A stretch of 36,178 nucleotides of DNA. Origin: Collodictyon triciliatum. Taxonomy: Eukaryota; CRuMs. Of the stretch, positions 1 to 10,900 are shown piece by piece (position 1 is the first letter of the stretch; every line of letters starts with the position of its first letter). The notes under the pieces were generated by a model. It made no database searches. It had not been told where the DNA came from and saw nothing but the letters and a program-made list of their open reading frames with translations. Made by a program: the position numbers and the translations under genes. The DNA is taken from contig JBHJMP010000844.1 in the NCBI GenBank assembly GCA_043381765.1, positions 1 through 36,178 of the forward strand. The letters run 5' to 3'.

Positions 1-1457
1 GGAACCAACTCATGCTATCGACCCTCATCCACAACATGAAGGGCTCTCACCTACCACAAAAGCATCTCGACACACTGGAGAGCATATGCCGCACCTTCAC
101 CACAACAAAGAGACAGCAATACAAAATCAAAACACTTATTAAGCCACCCACAGAAGGAGGCGTTGGACTCATCACACCCAAAACCGCATGGATATCACTG
201 ACCATGAAGTGGTGGGCGGACATGTTCATGCAGCCGAAAGGGTTTTGGCAAACTGGGATGTGGAAACTCATCACCAAACTGTGTGCTGACTTCAAAACAC
301 AGCTGCAACAAAGTACAATCCCACGACCACCTCCAAACACACCAGAGCCTTTGCTCTCGTGTTGGCAGATTCTGTATACTCACTGCGAAATGAAAATACC
401 CCTGAGCGAGCCATTGGCAGCAGGGCAAATATGCTGGGACAACCAGAAAGGCTTCTGCATCATCAAACAGATTCACGAAGGCAACGTGGCCACCATCAGA
501 GAAATCTCATTCAAAGAAGACAGCTCGTACATCACAACGCCCGACCTCCACCGCATTCCGCACACAAGATGCACAGCCAACCACAGCCGTCCTGAATAAC
601 AAAGGAAAATAGCGCTCACGCAGACCAATCTCATACAACATCCCGTCGCCATTTTTTTTCCGCCTAAAGAACGAACGCTCGTCTAACGGTGCACAGTCTA
701 TGCAGTTCTCGATGGCTATGGCCTACTCCAAATTCTTTCGATACAAAATATCGCCGTCGACACCTACAAAAAGTCAAAACATCAACGGTGGGGAGAAACC
801 CTGGGCATCACCCACACCCCGCTCACCGCGAGCTGGAGACAAGCACGAACCCCGCAAATCCTTCCAAATCACCGCTCTCTAATGCTTAATATCACCAATA
901 GGGAGCTATGGATAGGCACACGCGCGGCAAAAGCTGGCAAAGTCTCCCAACAATGCACACTTTGCAGCAACGGTGATGAATCCATTGAGCACACATTTGT
1001 GCAATGTCCCTTCGCTCAAAACCTGCGCGAAACAGCCGGCGAGATTCTTCGGCTGACACTCAAGACGGCTGCGGCTGTTTGCCCAAGCCAGGCGATATTT
1101 GGGCCTCTGAAACAGTTGCGCCCAGATGCAAAAACATTATGGGCAGTGACGCGAGGCCATTTGCTATGGACTATGTGGATAGCGCGCATATACTCACGCA
1201 AAGCAAGATTCAACAACCAACCACCCATTCCTGATAATAGACTGGATGACATCATACAAATCTCTTTCCTCAATAGCTTCCTTCGCCACCTGCACGCTCT
1301 ATACTACTCCGACCCCGTGAGAAAAGACATGTGGAAAGAAGCCATGAAAGAGATTAAACCTCGCCTTGCCTCTCTCGCGCAATCACAAGACTCAGGCTAT
1401 ATAAAAAATTGGTGTGCAATTGAATCCATCACACTTTCTGGTCATTCATTTATATGA
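1..1457 (+). mobile_element. Non-LTR (LINE) retrotransposon relic, C-terminal part of the RT ORF
   Basis: One reading frame runs from 12 to 1457, broken by TAA at 597-599 and 684-686, so it is a decayed copy. The first part has the post-catalytic region typical of LINE reverse transcriptases: a PPTEGGVGL motif followed by a Trp-rich helix (MKWWADMF). After the second stop the frame continues into a zinc-knuckle-like motif at about 950-1010, CX2CX8HX4C (starting QCTLC), preceded by ELWIG. That is the usual C-terminal module of LINE ORF2 (zf-RVT type). The catalytic YxDD core is not present and would lie upstream of the window. Base composition is GC-richer than the flanks. The last segment (TRGHLLW...SFLNSFLRH...DMW) matches the independent copy at 7503-7926. 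No clear A-tail or target-site duplication is visible here. Confidence 0.88.
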
Positions 1458-1670
1458 ATTATGTTGTCTTACAAGCATCTTGAAATTATATACCTAAGCA
1501 TGCTCGCCACAAGCACTCGTTTTTGGAGAGTAAATGAGATCTTTCATTACAATTTTTAATGTATACTCGGTACAATACAAAAATACGCATTTTAATGAAA
1601 AAATACCATCGCTTTTCTTTTTTTTGAAAAATTTATTTTAATTTTGACTATGGCTTATTTATCTTCATGA
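1458..1670. other. AT-rich spacer between LINE relic and cyclase gene
   Basis: About 210 bases with T-runs and no open frame of note. It holds the 3' flank of both converging units: the LINE ORF ends at 1457 (+) and the adenylyl cyclase stop codon is at 1671-1673 (-). No exact AATAAA is visible for the cyclase. An AT-rich stretch reading GATAAATAAG on the minus strand at about 1651-1660 could serve. Confidence 0.5.
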
Positions 1671-2740
1671 TTAAGCATTCGAAGGAACCGTCTGCGGGTG
1701 CTTTACCAATCTCTCCACAAAAAACATTTCAATAACATTTTCGCCATACATCAATATTTCATCTCTTGATGTAAAGTTGAATTCTCCATCTCCTAGTCGC
1801 TCTCGACAATCCTTTGAAATGTTCAAAAACCCTGGTTTTCCGTTGGATTCCATCTTAGATGCAATGTTAACGCTCATTCCCCAAACATCAAAGACCTATT
1901 ATTGCAAAAAAATCCTTTAAAAAATTGAAAAAGCTCTCGCATGTATGATTTTTTAATCGACATGACTTCAATTCTAACCCCATAGTCATACCATTTTACT
2001 CAGCCCGACGATGCCACCAACAACTGGTCCGCAATGGACACCAAGTCGTAGGTTCACCCGCATGCCTTCAATTTCTGGTAAGGATTTTATCACATCTATC
2101 ATCTCTAGGCCCATATCCACCATGTTCTGTTCGTTACCGCACACCAAATTCATTACAATTAAAATCCGATCATTTTAAATAACATCACATTATTGAAAAT
2201 AAAGCCTATTTGCTATCAAACACCTGAACATGCTCTGTGTTAGAGTTTGGAATTCCTCCGACAACCATGTAAGCATCACCTATGCAGAGTCAATCATGAT
2301 TTTCAAAAATAAAAATACTTAAAAAAATTAGAAAGGGTATGATGCCTTTTTTACCGATAGTTTTAATCTTCTCCAAGCCCTTCTGAGCTGCTATGTCATC
2401 AAACTATTGAACCATACATATTGGTTACCCGAGAAATTAAAATGTATTACTAATGTTAATCTATTAAAAAATCAAGCTTTCTTACTTGGGTAAACAGTCC
2501 ATTCAGCATCTCCACAATTTTATCTGCCGAAAGTTTCGAAGACAAAACGGTGAAGCTAATTGAATTGAAATATTTCAACTCTTTTTTTTTGAATTTTTAT
2601 TTGTTATACCACTTAATAAACAGAAATACTGACTCACCCGACAATATCTGCAAAAAGTATAGTGGCGTCATTGTATGTCTCTATCATTTTCCCATCGTTT
2701 TCTTTCATCTTCGAAATAATGGACCCTGGGAGGATGTTGT
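1671..2740 (-). other. Cyclase catalytic domain C2 (within adenylyl cyclase gene)
   Basis: Six exons encode the second catalytic domain, preceded by a helix with the YNILPGSII motif. Metal-binding Asp residues are present in ILFADIVGFT and KTIGDAYM. The ATP-selecting Lys (KTIGD) and Asp (FDVWG) are present, as is the transition-state Asn. The transition-state Arg is replaced by Lys at codon 1854-1856 (VNIASKM). The protein ends about 50 residues past this point with TAA at 1671-1673. Confidence 0.9.
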
Positions 2741-5700
2741 CTATGTAATTATCAATATTAAAAAACGAATTGGTCTGTTTTTATCAATTTTATTTTGAAA
2801 TTTTACACAAAAGCCTTTCAGATTCTTCTCTCTGCTTCATTACGCGTAACCTTTCGTTGCTTGCATACTGCGAGAGCAAAAACTCCTTTCTATTTTGCTA
2901 TGTATTTTAATAATAGTATGATGCAGATAGATATGAAATTCTCATCATCAGGATCTTTTTTAAAAGGCAATGCGACCTAACGGTTTTTTCTACTTGAAAT
3001 GAAGTCACAAGCGCAAACATAAGCAAACTTGAGTACATCATGAAGGAAAGCATGTCGAAGGAATATTCTGGTCTCAAAATAAGCTGCAAAATCTACAAAA
3101 AAAATCATTATTAGTTCATATTAAACGTTGAGACAACTATTGAAATTATTCTTGATTAGCTTATATTTATAAAATACCATCAGCTCTTACCAAAAATGCC
3201 AAGCAAATGGGCTGAATGACAAGAAATGAATGGCGGTAAGATAACTGAGAGGTCATACAAGAGAAGACCTGAATAGTCAACAATGCCTGAAAGATAAATC
3301 TTGTTCCGATTGGTTGGGTCATTCTTTTTTTAAATTATGTTAATGACTTTAATCAATCATCGATATTTGCAAATATGTTTTTCGATTATTTGGTTACCTG
3401 TAATAAGCAAAGAGTGTTATGAAGCACAAATGAATCGCACTAATGTTAATCGTCATCAATAGAATAGCTCTTTCTGGCCTCCATTTATTCAGCAAGATTG
3501 TGATGGCCTGATTAAAAACAAAATTAAATAATATATTAGAATGTAATAGGACCTTGTCTGAAGATTGCTATACCTGAATTCCAATACATGTAAACACACT
3601 AAGGAAGTAAGATTGGAAAAGTTTGAATTCGAATTGAATCGAATGTACACCAATTAAAAACTCCAAGACAACCAGTTGGCAGACAATTCGAGTAAAGTTG
3701 TCATGCAAATGCTTCAAAACCATTTCGCTGAATTGTGTCTCCAGGTTGAAGTCTAAAAACTTCAATAGGCCATATTTCATGGATATAGCAGATGATATAT
3801 TTTTTTCAAGCTCCAAAACCTTTCTCGAAACAGCCTCATTTGTTTTCCTGTCTTTTCTGTTTAATTGCATTTCATTTGTTGCCTTTCTTTCTTGAGGAGA
3901 TAAAGTTAGCTCATTCAATTGATTATTTGATATATTTCTTTCCAGCCCATTTGCAGTATTCCGAGATTGCATGATTTCAAACTTTGTGGCTGGACTGCAT
4001 TCATCGTTACTCTGTCTTCTATTTGATTATAAAGAAAAAGAATATTTTGGAGAAGCTGTATCCAAAGTGCTTGTTTATTTTCCTATTATATATAGATGCA
4101 AAAGAAAGTCACTAACCTTTTTTCAAGGAAATATGTCTGCATGTCTCCTTTTCCTTTGACATAGATGACTGGTCTTTTTTCAAAATCAAATTTATTACAG
4201 AGCAAGTAATATACTTGCTCTGTTACATGAATCCGACCAGGAGCTCCATGAGATTGCATTCTACTGGCTATGGGTTACAAAACAATTTAAACAACATGCA
4301 CTTCACCAGCTATTTTCTGAATGGATTCATTACAACTTGATTTTATTATCACATTGGCATTTTTGAATAAATTGAACATTATAATGCATGAAATTCGGTG
4401 GAATAAATGAAACTATACAAAACACTTTGAGTGAAAAATCAGAAATAATTATATTTATATGAAACCTAAGTTAACAGAGTCTCCCCAAAGATCGTATAGA
4501 AACTTTGATTTTCCTTTAAAGATGAAAAAAGTCCGGCCAGTAATTAGAGGAAACGAATTGTAAAATGGCATTATAATCTGGAGATGGATATATGCTGCAT
4601 TCTCATTTACAATTACCAATAACCCCTGCCACAATAGGACCAGTATGCATTCCAATCGCTATATCTAAATTCTTTCTTTTTGTTGTCGCGATAGCATTGA
4701 CCTTAATAAAATACAAATATCTTTTCATTCAATTGAAAAACCAACGGAGCATACCCATAAAGATATGGTACACAATAGGATTAATTGAACTGACGGCATG
4801 AATCACTTCCAGTGCAAAGTCGGCCATCATTTCGCTGCACTTTTCCGGATCCATTTCATCGGGAAGCCCGCATGCAGCCAAGTATCCTGTTAGAGATTAT
4901 TATTTTTTAAGAAACATCCGGGAAAACTTAGGCTTCAATGTGGAAATTAATACAAAATTAATTGCATGTTAAAAATCAATTATGATATGAATGGTTTCTT
5001 ATATTTTTACCGTCTCCAATCGTTTTAATCTTCTCCACCTTGAATGCAGACGCAATTCTGTCAAAAGTACACACGATGTCATTCAGTAGGTTGATTGCAT
5101 CGGTTGGAGTCATCGAATTGGAAGTCTTTGTCCATTCAACAAGGTCGGCAAATAACACCGTGACATTTGGGTACCCGTCTGATATTGTCTATAAATTAGG
5201 ATTTGATTAAAATTTTAATATAGGTATATTTTCATGTCCTGAGTCTTCTCACTTCCTCTCCATCAATCAATCTCCTAGCTATCTTTCGCGGTAGTATGTT
5301 TAATAGGAGCTTTTCCTGCATAGTATGAATGGTACCATAATTACGTTTAGTGAAAACAAAGTGTGTCAATTTTCATGAATTTTCAATAGGTTTACTGTTA
5401 TCATTTTTTCTTTGGCCACTTCTTCGGTGTGCATAAGGATTTCAGCACATTGAGTCTGTGGTATTGAATATTCAAATACAATTGCTTATTAAAATAAAAA
5501 TATATACGAATTCATGGTTATATATCTTTTTTTAAAAAAATTAAGAATAAGAATATTCTAATATCGGAGATTTATTACATCCTGTATGCGTTGACGCTTC
5601 TCTGAATTATAACACACCGGCAGTAACAAAACAGATATTATGAAAAAGTAAATGTTGTTTTCGATGTAATCTTCAATGGTGACCCCCAAAGTCAATGTTA

Positions 5701-6832
5701 TCCCAATATTGTATATAACTTGAATAATGCAAGCGTTGAAAATAGCCATCTAAATCACATATGCATTGTTATTAAAAAGCATAAATATCGTGCAATTAAC
5801 ATGTTTCCCACAAATATGAGGAAAAATGATAGGGAGGCATGATTCAAATATAAAGGGTCTAGGGATGGCGATTCCAACTCACCGGCAAAGGAAATCGCAA
5901 CGTTGTATAAGTGGCATACAAACCAAATATAAATAAAACGATTATTCCTCGGGGATTATCCGGGACCCATATGAGGCCATAATCAGGCAGCGTAATTATA
6001 TAATAGTAACCAATCAGGGAAATACTGCATATTTCTATCCAAAGGTCAAGAGTCACAATGTACAATTGGATGATTCTAAATTTCCTATTATTCAAATTTT
6101 GTTAAATATATATATATTTATCTTCCTTGTCTCAAATGAAGGAAATGTATATTACAAAACATATGAATTCCTATAATACTTACTTGTGAAAGGAAACTAA
6201 AAATGTAACTGCTGTTAAAGCCGACATGACAAAATGAACAACAAAAAGAGGCCACGATGTAAATTGAGAGATTTCGATGACAAAGAAGCCTAAATGAATG
6301 ATTGATAGAACAATGCATATAACTCGAATGAGAGCAATAGAGCCGTAAAAGTACTTTTCCACGAAATCTTTTTCAGCCTCTGGGTCCTATTTAAATGATT
6401 TGTAATGAGTGAGTGAAGAGAAAACAAAAAACTATCGATTATCAGTTATCAAAATAACTCAAATCATCAAATTTATGGAAAAGGGCAATAATGGGCCAAA
6501 AGTCAAATAAAAAGGATAAATGATAAACTATAATGAATTCAATCTTATGATAAGGTTTTGAGGAGCTGCGTTCATGAATATATCAGAACAAGAACCTTGA
6601 ATCTCAGCCACTGGTCCATGCTGTATTTCTGTGTAACTTGGTTGTGAATTCTTTCATCTACTTGCTCTATATTTTCCTTACGGTTCCAAACTGTCGACAG
6701 GTCTGCAGCGTCCAACATGTTACTTGACATCGTAGATGACAAAGACATTCTACTTGTACGACGTCGGTTGTACTTTTCGTAGGAAAATCCATCCTTCTCT
6801 GCTGGACCTTCTTCACTTTTATTTTGCTCCAT
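1671..6832 (-). CDS. 12-TM, two-domain class III adenylyl cyclase (22 exons, 993 aa)
   Basis: Membrane adenylyl cyclase making cAMP from ATP. Exons (-): 6596-6832, 6184-6386, 5883-6084, 5579-5749, 5396-5455, 5253-5315, 5011-5188, 4795-4886, 4617-4701, 4466-4513, 4117-4267, 3574-4009, 3398-3507, 3191-3299, 2977-3092, 2807-2889, 2638-2740, 2486-2555, 2355-2403, 2224-2279, 1992-2126, 1671-1895. They sum to 2982 nt, all phases agree, and there is no internal stop. An in-frame TAG lies just upstream of the ATG at 6830-6832. Order: polar N-terminus of about 80 residues, six membrane segments, cyclase C1, polar linker, six more segments, cyclase C2. C1 has both metal Asp (FADLVEW, GDGY), Lys (KTIGD), Asp (YDLWG) and Asn/Arg (VNLASRM). 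C2 has the same set except that Arg is Lys (VNIASKM). Lys plus Asp means ATP; guanylyl cyclases carry Glu and Cys. Most donors are GTA/GTG; two are GTCAGT and GTCGCA. Confidence 0.95.
4117..5188 (-). other. Cyclase catalytic domain C1 (within adenylyl cyclase gene)
   Basis: Five exons plus the introns between them encode the first catalytic domain. The first metal Asp (codon 5144-5146) is in VLFADLVEW, the second Asp (5012-5014) ends exon 5011-5188, and the glycine after it is completed across the splice. The Arg of VNLASRM is at 4260-4262. The domain closes with the family tail VKGKGDMQTYFL. A helix with NILPRKIARRL precedes the domain (exon 5253-5315), as usual for the cyclase signalling helix. 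All six catalytic positions are intact. Confidence 0.92.
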
Positions 6833-7486
6833 GTTCTTCTACTCAAAAAAGTGCAAGGTTTCAACTATTGGCAAGATGGACAAAGGGCTTGGCTATTGTG
6901 TGTTTGCTCATAGTTTTATCGCAGTAATCGATGTGCTTGTTGCTAGTAGTTGATCAATTTACAGAATGTTCTAAAGGAACCCGACTCCTCTCCTTGTGCG
7001 TTTGTGCTTTCTTTTTAGTTTGAGCAACGAACTTTCCATCTTCAATGAAAAAAATCAGGACGATGAGCAGTGATGACAGGTGTCTCACTTGCTAATCTGG
7101 ATATTTTCAACGTCATCTTTCGTAAAAGTTTGGAATTTATACCATCCCTTAGATACCAGTTTGAATATTTAGATCATGTTCAACTTTACTATGAATTCAG
7201 TCAATACAAATAAGATATTCAAGTTTGTAGAAATATATGGACAATATTTTGTTTATCTTGATTGTAGTTGAATGAATATTATTATGTTGGGTCAATATTA
7301 CCCATGCATGTCGTTATGAAAAAAAGCCAGTTTTCTGCTCGTGGGCTCAATCATCCAAAAAAAGGATTTTGCAGCTAGCTTTATTCCAGGATAATCAAAG
7401 TGTGAATTGTCACTTGTTCAAGCAGGCTCCATTTCCATAAGATATTAAAATGTACATATAGGCCTATTAACTTCATATCTAGCCGT
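6833..7486. promoter_or_regulatory. Upstream region of the adenylyl cyclase gene
   Basis: About 650 bases of AT-rich DNA immediately 5' of the cyclase start codon, ending at the LINE insertion. It must hold at least part of the promoter and 5' UTR by position. I see no recognisable core element or other open frame that I would defend. Confidence 0.35.
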
Positions 7487-7502
7487 GCGCTCATTATAAT
7501 TT
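7487..7502. repeat. Target-site duplication, left copy (16 bp)
   Basis: GCGCTCATTATAATTT. It is identical to 7927-7942 and brackets the truncated LINE copy. On the minus strand the element's A-rich 3' end abuts this copy. Confidence 0.85.
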
Positions 7503-7926
7503 TTTTCCTTTATTCGATTCAAAGCGCAGCGAGGTTATGCCATACAAAGGGGCGGGATGGGAGCGCGTGGTAGAGAGCAAACGTGAGTAGGGGAAGACAC
7601 TACCGTGGAGAGGCTAGCACTGGAAAGAAATCAGTGATAGCGAGTTGTTCAGGTGGGCTTCCCAACTGATTGATTGGTTGCGTGGGTAGCAGGGGTTGGA
7701 TGTGCTGTGGGAGATATCTTTCGACACACTACCATATCTCTCTTCGCTTGCGGTCATAGTAGCGAAGAATGCGAGCGTGTTTCAGCAGGCTGTTCAGGAA
7801 GCTGTATTGCACGAGGCTTTCAAGCCTGGCTACATTGATTTCTCGTTCGGGTGAATCGTTAGAGCGAGAGAATGCACGCACACTCCATAAGGACCACAGC
7901 ATATGTCCCCTTGTGACTGTCGAGAG
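7503..7926 (-). mobile_element. 5'-truncated LINE insertion, same family as positions 1-1457
   Basis: A GC-richer 424-bp island in AT-rich DNA, flanked by perfect 16-bp direct repeats. Read on the minus strand it encodes TRGHMLWSLW, then YSFLNSLLKH, then RREIW. This aligns without large gaps to TRGHLLWTMW, ISFLNSFLRH and RKDMW in the relic at 1130-1335. A TAG follows the final Trp, so the copy is dead. The 3' end carries AATAAA at 7509-7514 (minus sense) and a short A-run, as expected for LINE insertion by target-primed reverse transcription. The 5' end is cut inside the RT ORF, the usual outcome of incomplete reverse transcription. Confidence 0.88.
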
Positions 7927-7942
7927 GCGCTCATTATAATTT
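7927..7942. repeat. Target-site duplication, right copy (16 bp)
   Basis: GCGCTCATTATAATTT, identical to 7487-7502. It marks the 5' (truncated) end of the minus-strand LINE copy. Confidence 0.85.
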
Positions 7943-10900
7943 AAAACAAGGCGTTCAGTCCTGGATTCACCCTTTAAAAATCAAGCCTCTTTCGTGTTGT
8001 ATTATCGATTGTATTCACTATTTACTTTTTTTTATGTCTAGGATTTTTGAAAATAAGTGGACCATTTATTTGGGCTTACAAGGCATCATACACGAAATTT
8101 AGCCTGTTCTTTTCATATAATTCATAACCCACAAACTCACAATTATATTCTAACAAAATTTTATTTGTAAGTATGAATACCCTTGTGATTAATTATTCAC
8201 TCAGTATTAGCAACTCAGACTCGCTTACGAGTACGTCGAAACGAAATCTTAATTCCACAGATATCCCTGAGAGGATTCAGAGATGCGAGCTTATTGGGAA
8301 GAGCTTTGCAAATTTGTAATAAGCCATCACTAATCTGCCAAAGCTACTTTTAATTTTGATATACTATCTAGATGGAATAAACCAAAATATGAAGAGAAAT
8401 TCTTTTTGTTCTCAATTTCGCATAAACTGATGTGTATAGATTCGATAAAAATTTATGCTCATCTATTTTACACTTTGGTTCTCCATGCAATTTGTGCTAT
8501 CATTGAAACTCAAAAATCTAGAATCCTTTGGCATTTACTTGTCCAGAAAATCTCACACATCTAATGTTCTAAATGGAGCTTCAGAGACTTCCATCAATTT
8601 GCATGCTTTTTGGCTACATCTGGTCTTAAAATATATATATCGCCTGCATACATTTCCTCCTCAATTTTTCATTCAATTTGCGACAATAAACGTATAGCTA
8701 CTTTAGAATGTCCTATTTATGATTATGAAACATTATTGCTGTCGAACGCCTATATTAAACAATATGATGAACAATTTTGATACAATGACGCCAATGATGC
8801 ATGATTTTGTGCAAAAGGATAAGGCCACTAGGATGAGTGATTGAGCATATTGAGAATACTCCTTATAAAAAACCTGTGTAAGTCATGGTCGAGGTTCCTG
8901 CTAGGCATGAAGGATGTGCCAATAACATTTGTTTCTTTTTTTAATGAGTAGTTTATAAACACAACTAATAAATTTGGTGGATAGTGCATTTTAAAATCAT
9001 TGGATTCATTGAAGTTAATTTACAAACATTTTATCTAAAATTTCCTTCTTCAAACTTTTTATCTTTATTTTTGTGATGACGTGCCTTCAGTCATTGCATA
9101 AGATAAGATACTGAGCTTCGAGGTTTTTTTGGTGATTTTTAAATAAAAATAAACATAAAGTAGATATGAACAACATCCTGGACGAACTTAATTGAAATAT
9201 CAAGTAATTATCAAGTAATAAGTCCTGGATGAACAACATCATGCGAAAATCAAATTATTATTAAAGTTAGAAGAGTCAATCTGGTTTTTAGTGAGCTATA
9301 TTTTGTGCTTATTTGAAATTTGGAAGCCTTACGTAGAGATTCTGATTCGCTTTTACTGATTTGTATATATGGAAACATGATAACAATCTATTTGCACCTG
9401 GACGATATGGACGAAATGGAAGAAGCTCCTGTTGAATATAAAACCTTTGAAAAATCGCGGTCTTTTGGTATTATTTAATGTTTTATTGTATATTCGATGC
9501 ATTTTTTGTGACATCGAGTTTTCATTTGTTGACAAAAATTGTCCATGCTTTCATATATAGAACTTTTCTTGGATATCCATGAAATATAATATAATATAAA
9601 AGCTTTTTTATTTTTTTTGTATGGATATCTTTGTAATATGTAATTGCACTGTAACTTTCACTGTTTTTTGCTCATTTTCAAAATCATTGACGACAAGAAG
9701 GTTTCATCAGCTAGCATTCAATGAACTCACAATTTTCATGTATATCCGAAACATTGTGTGCATTTTTTCATGAATGTCTAGGTGTATTCAACTTGTATTT
9801 GCTCATTTATGAATTTTATGCACTTATAGTAGCAAAATATTATCACAAAGAGAGGGCAACTATAACCCAATTACATAAAATGATTGTGAGATGAATCAGT
9901 TTCTTGGAGAAGCAGAAAGTCCTGTCTGCTGATTAATCATACCATTGAAGCTAATATAATATATATTCAACACCATTATCTGTACATTCATATGTTAAAA
10001 TCCTTTATGGTGCAATCAACCTTGTTCCATATTACTACTCTATTCAAATAAAAATCCAAAATATGTTTATTGATTTTACTATTGCTTTTAACTAAATATC
10101 ATAGAATAATGGGGAATGTTGAGGATGAAAAATCATTCAAAGTTCCAAGATATGGTAGATTAATTGGCTCGGCATGTATGCTATTTATTTCATTGAACAT
10201 AAAAATCAAAGATTATGTCGAAACAATTTGAGCAAAAGAGGACACTTGAGAAGCAATCTAGCTCATTAATAAATACAGAGTATCAAATTGTTCACTATCC
10301 AAAAGACTAATATTTGATTGCATCGCCCATTTAATGTGCAAAAGTTTTTATCCAGCCGTCATAATGGCCGAAATCATAATTGAAACTCATCCATGAAATT
10401 AAAAGGATAACCAACAAACCTTCACTTGAAATCGCATGAATTCCAGAAAATATTTGCCAAATTTTAACACTGGACTGAATACAATTCAATTCTTGAATGA
10501 ATATCATATATCCAAGCCAAAAAGAAAAGAAGTATGTCGGTTAATTAATTCAAAAAGGCTAAATAATTCGCTAGTAAAAAAGTGGCAATTAGGCAAAAAC
10601 AGTTTCGAAAATTTATACTTAAAGAGGAATAGTATACAATAAAAAAAACTAAATTTAATCTTTTCTACACTCGTGATGCACTTGGGATGAATAATGAAAT
10701 ATCCAGCTTCAATTATAACAAAATAATTACCTTCTCGAGTGTATCAACTTGCTGTCAAATATATTTAAAAAATGTAAAAAAAAAAAAACATGAAAAGTAA
10801 AAATTTCTTCTATGAGCACAGCACATGTCGACCGAGACGTCGAGAAGGGATGGATAAATATCTCTTCATTGAATAAATGCACTGATATTGTTTGCAAGAG

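Noticed and set aside
597-686. In-frame TAA codons in the LINE ORF might mean a reassigned genetic code.
   Set aside because: The 993-codon adenylyl cyclase and about 1,835 receptor codons contain no in-frame TAA, TAG or TGA and end in TAA and TAG, as in the standard code. The stops are decay of a dead element.
4198-4222. A perfect 25-nt inverted repeat (CAGAGCAAGTA, 3-nt loop, TACTTGCTCTG), terminator-like.
   Set aside because: It lies inside a coding exon of cyclase domain C1 and is not followed by a transcript end. I take it as a coincidence of the codons.
7543-7925. The GC-rich island initially looked like a CpG-island promoter or RNA gene.
   Set aside because: Reading the minus strand shows protein similarity to the LINE at 1-1457, and flanking 16-bp direct repeats explain it as an insertion.
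9167-9240. Short repeated words (GAACAACATC and TCAAGTAAT, each twice), possibly a regulatory array.
   Set aside because: There are only two copies of each in AT-rich DNA, with no regular spacing and no gene next to them.
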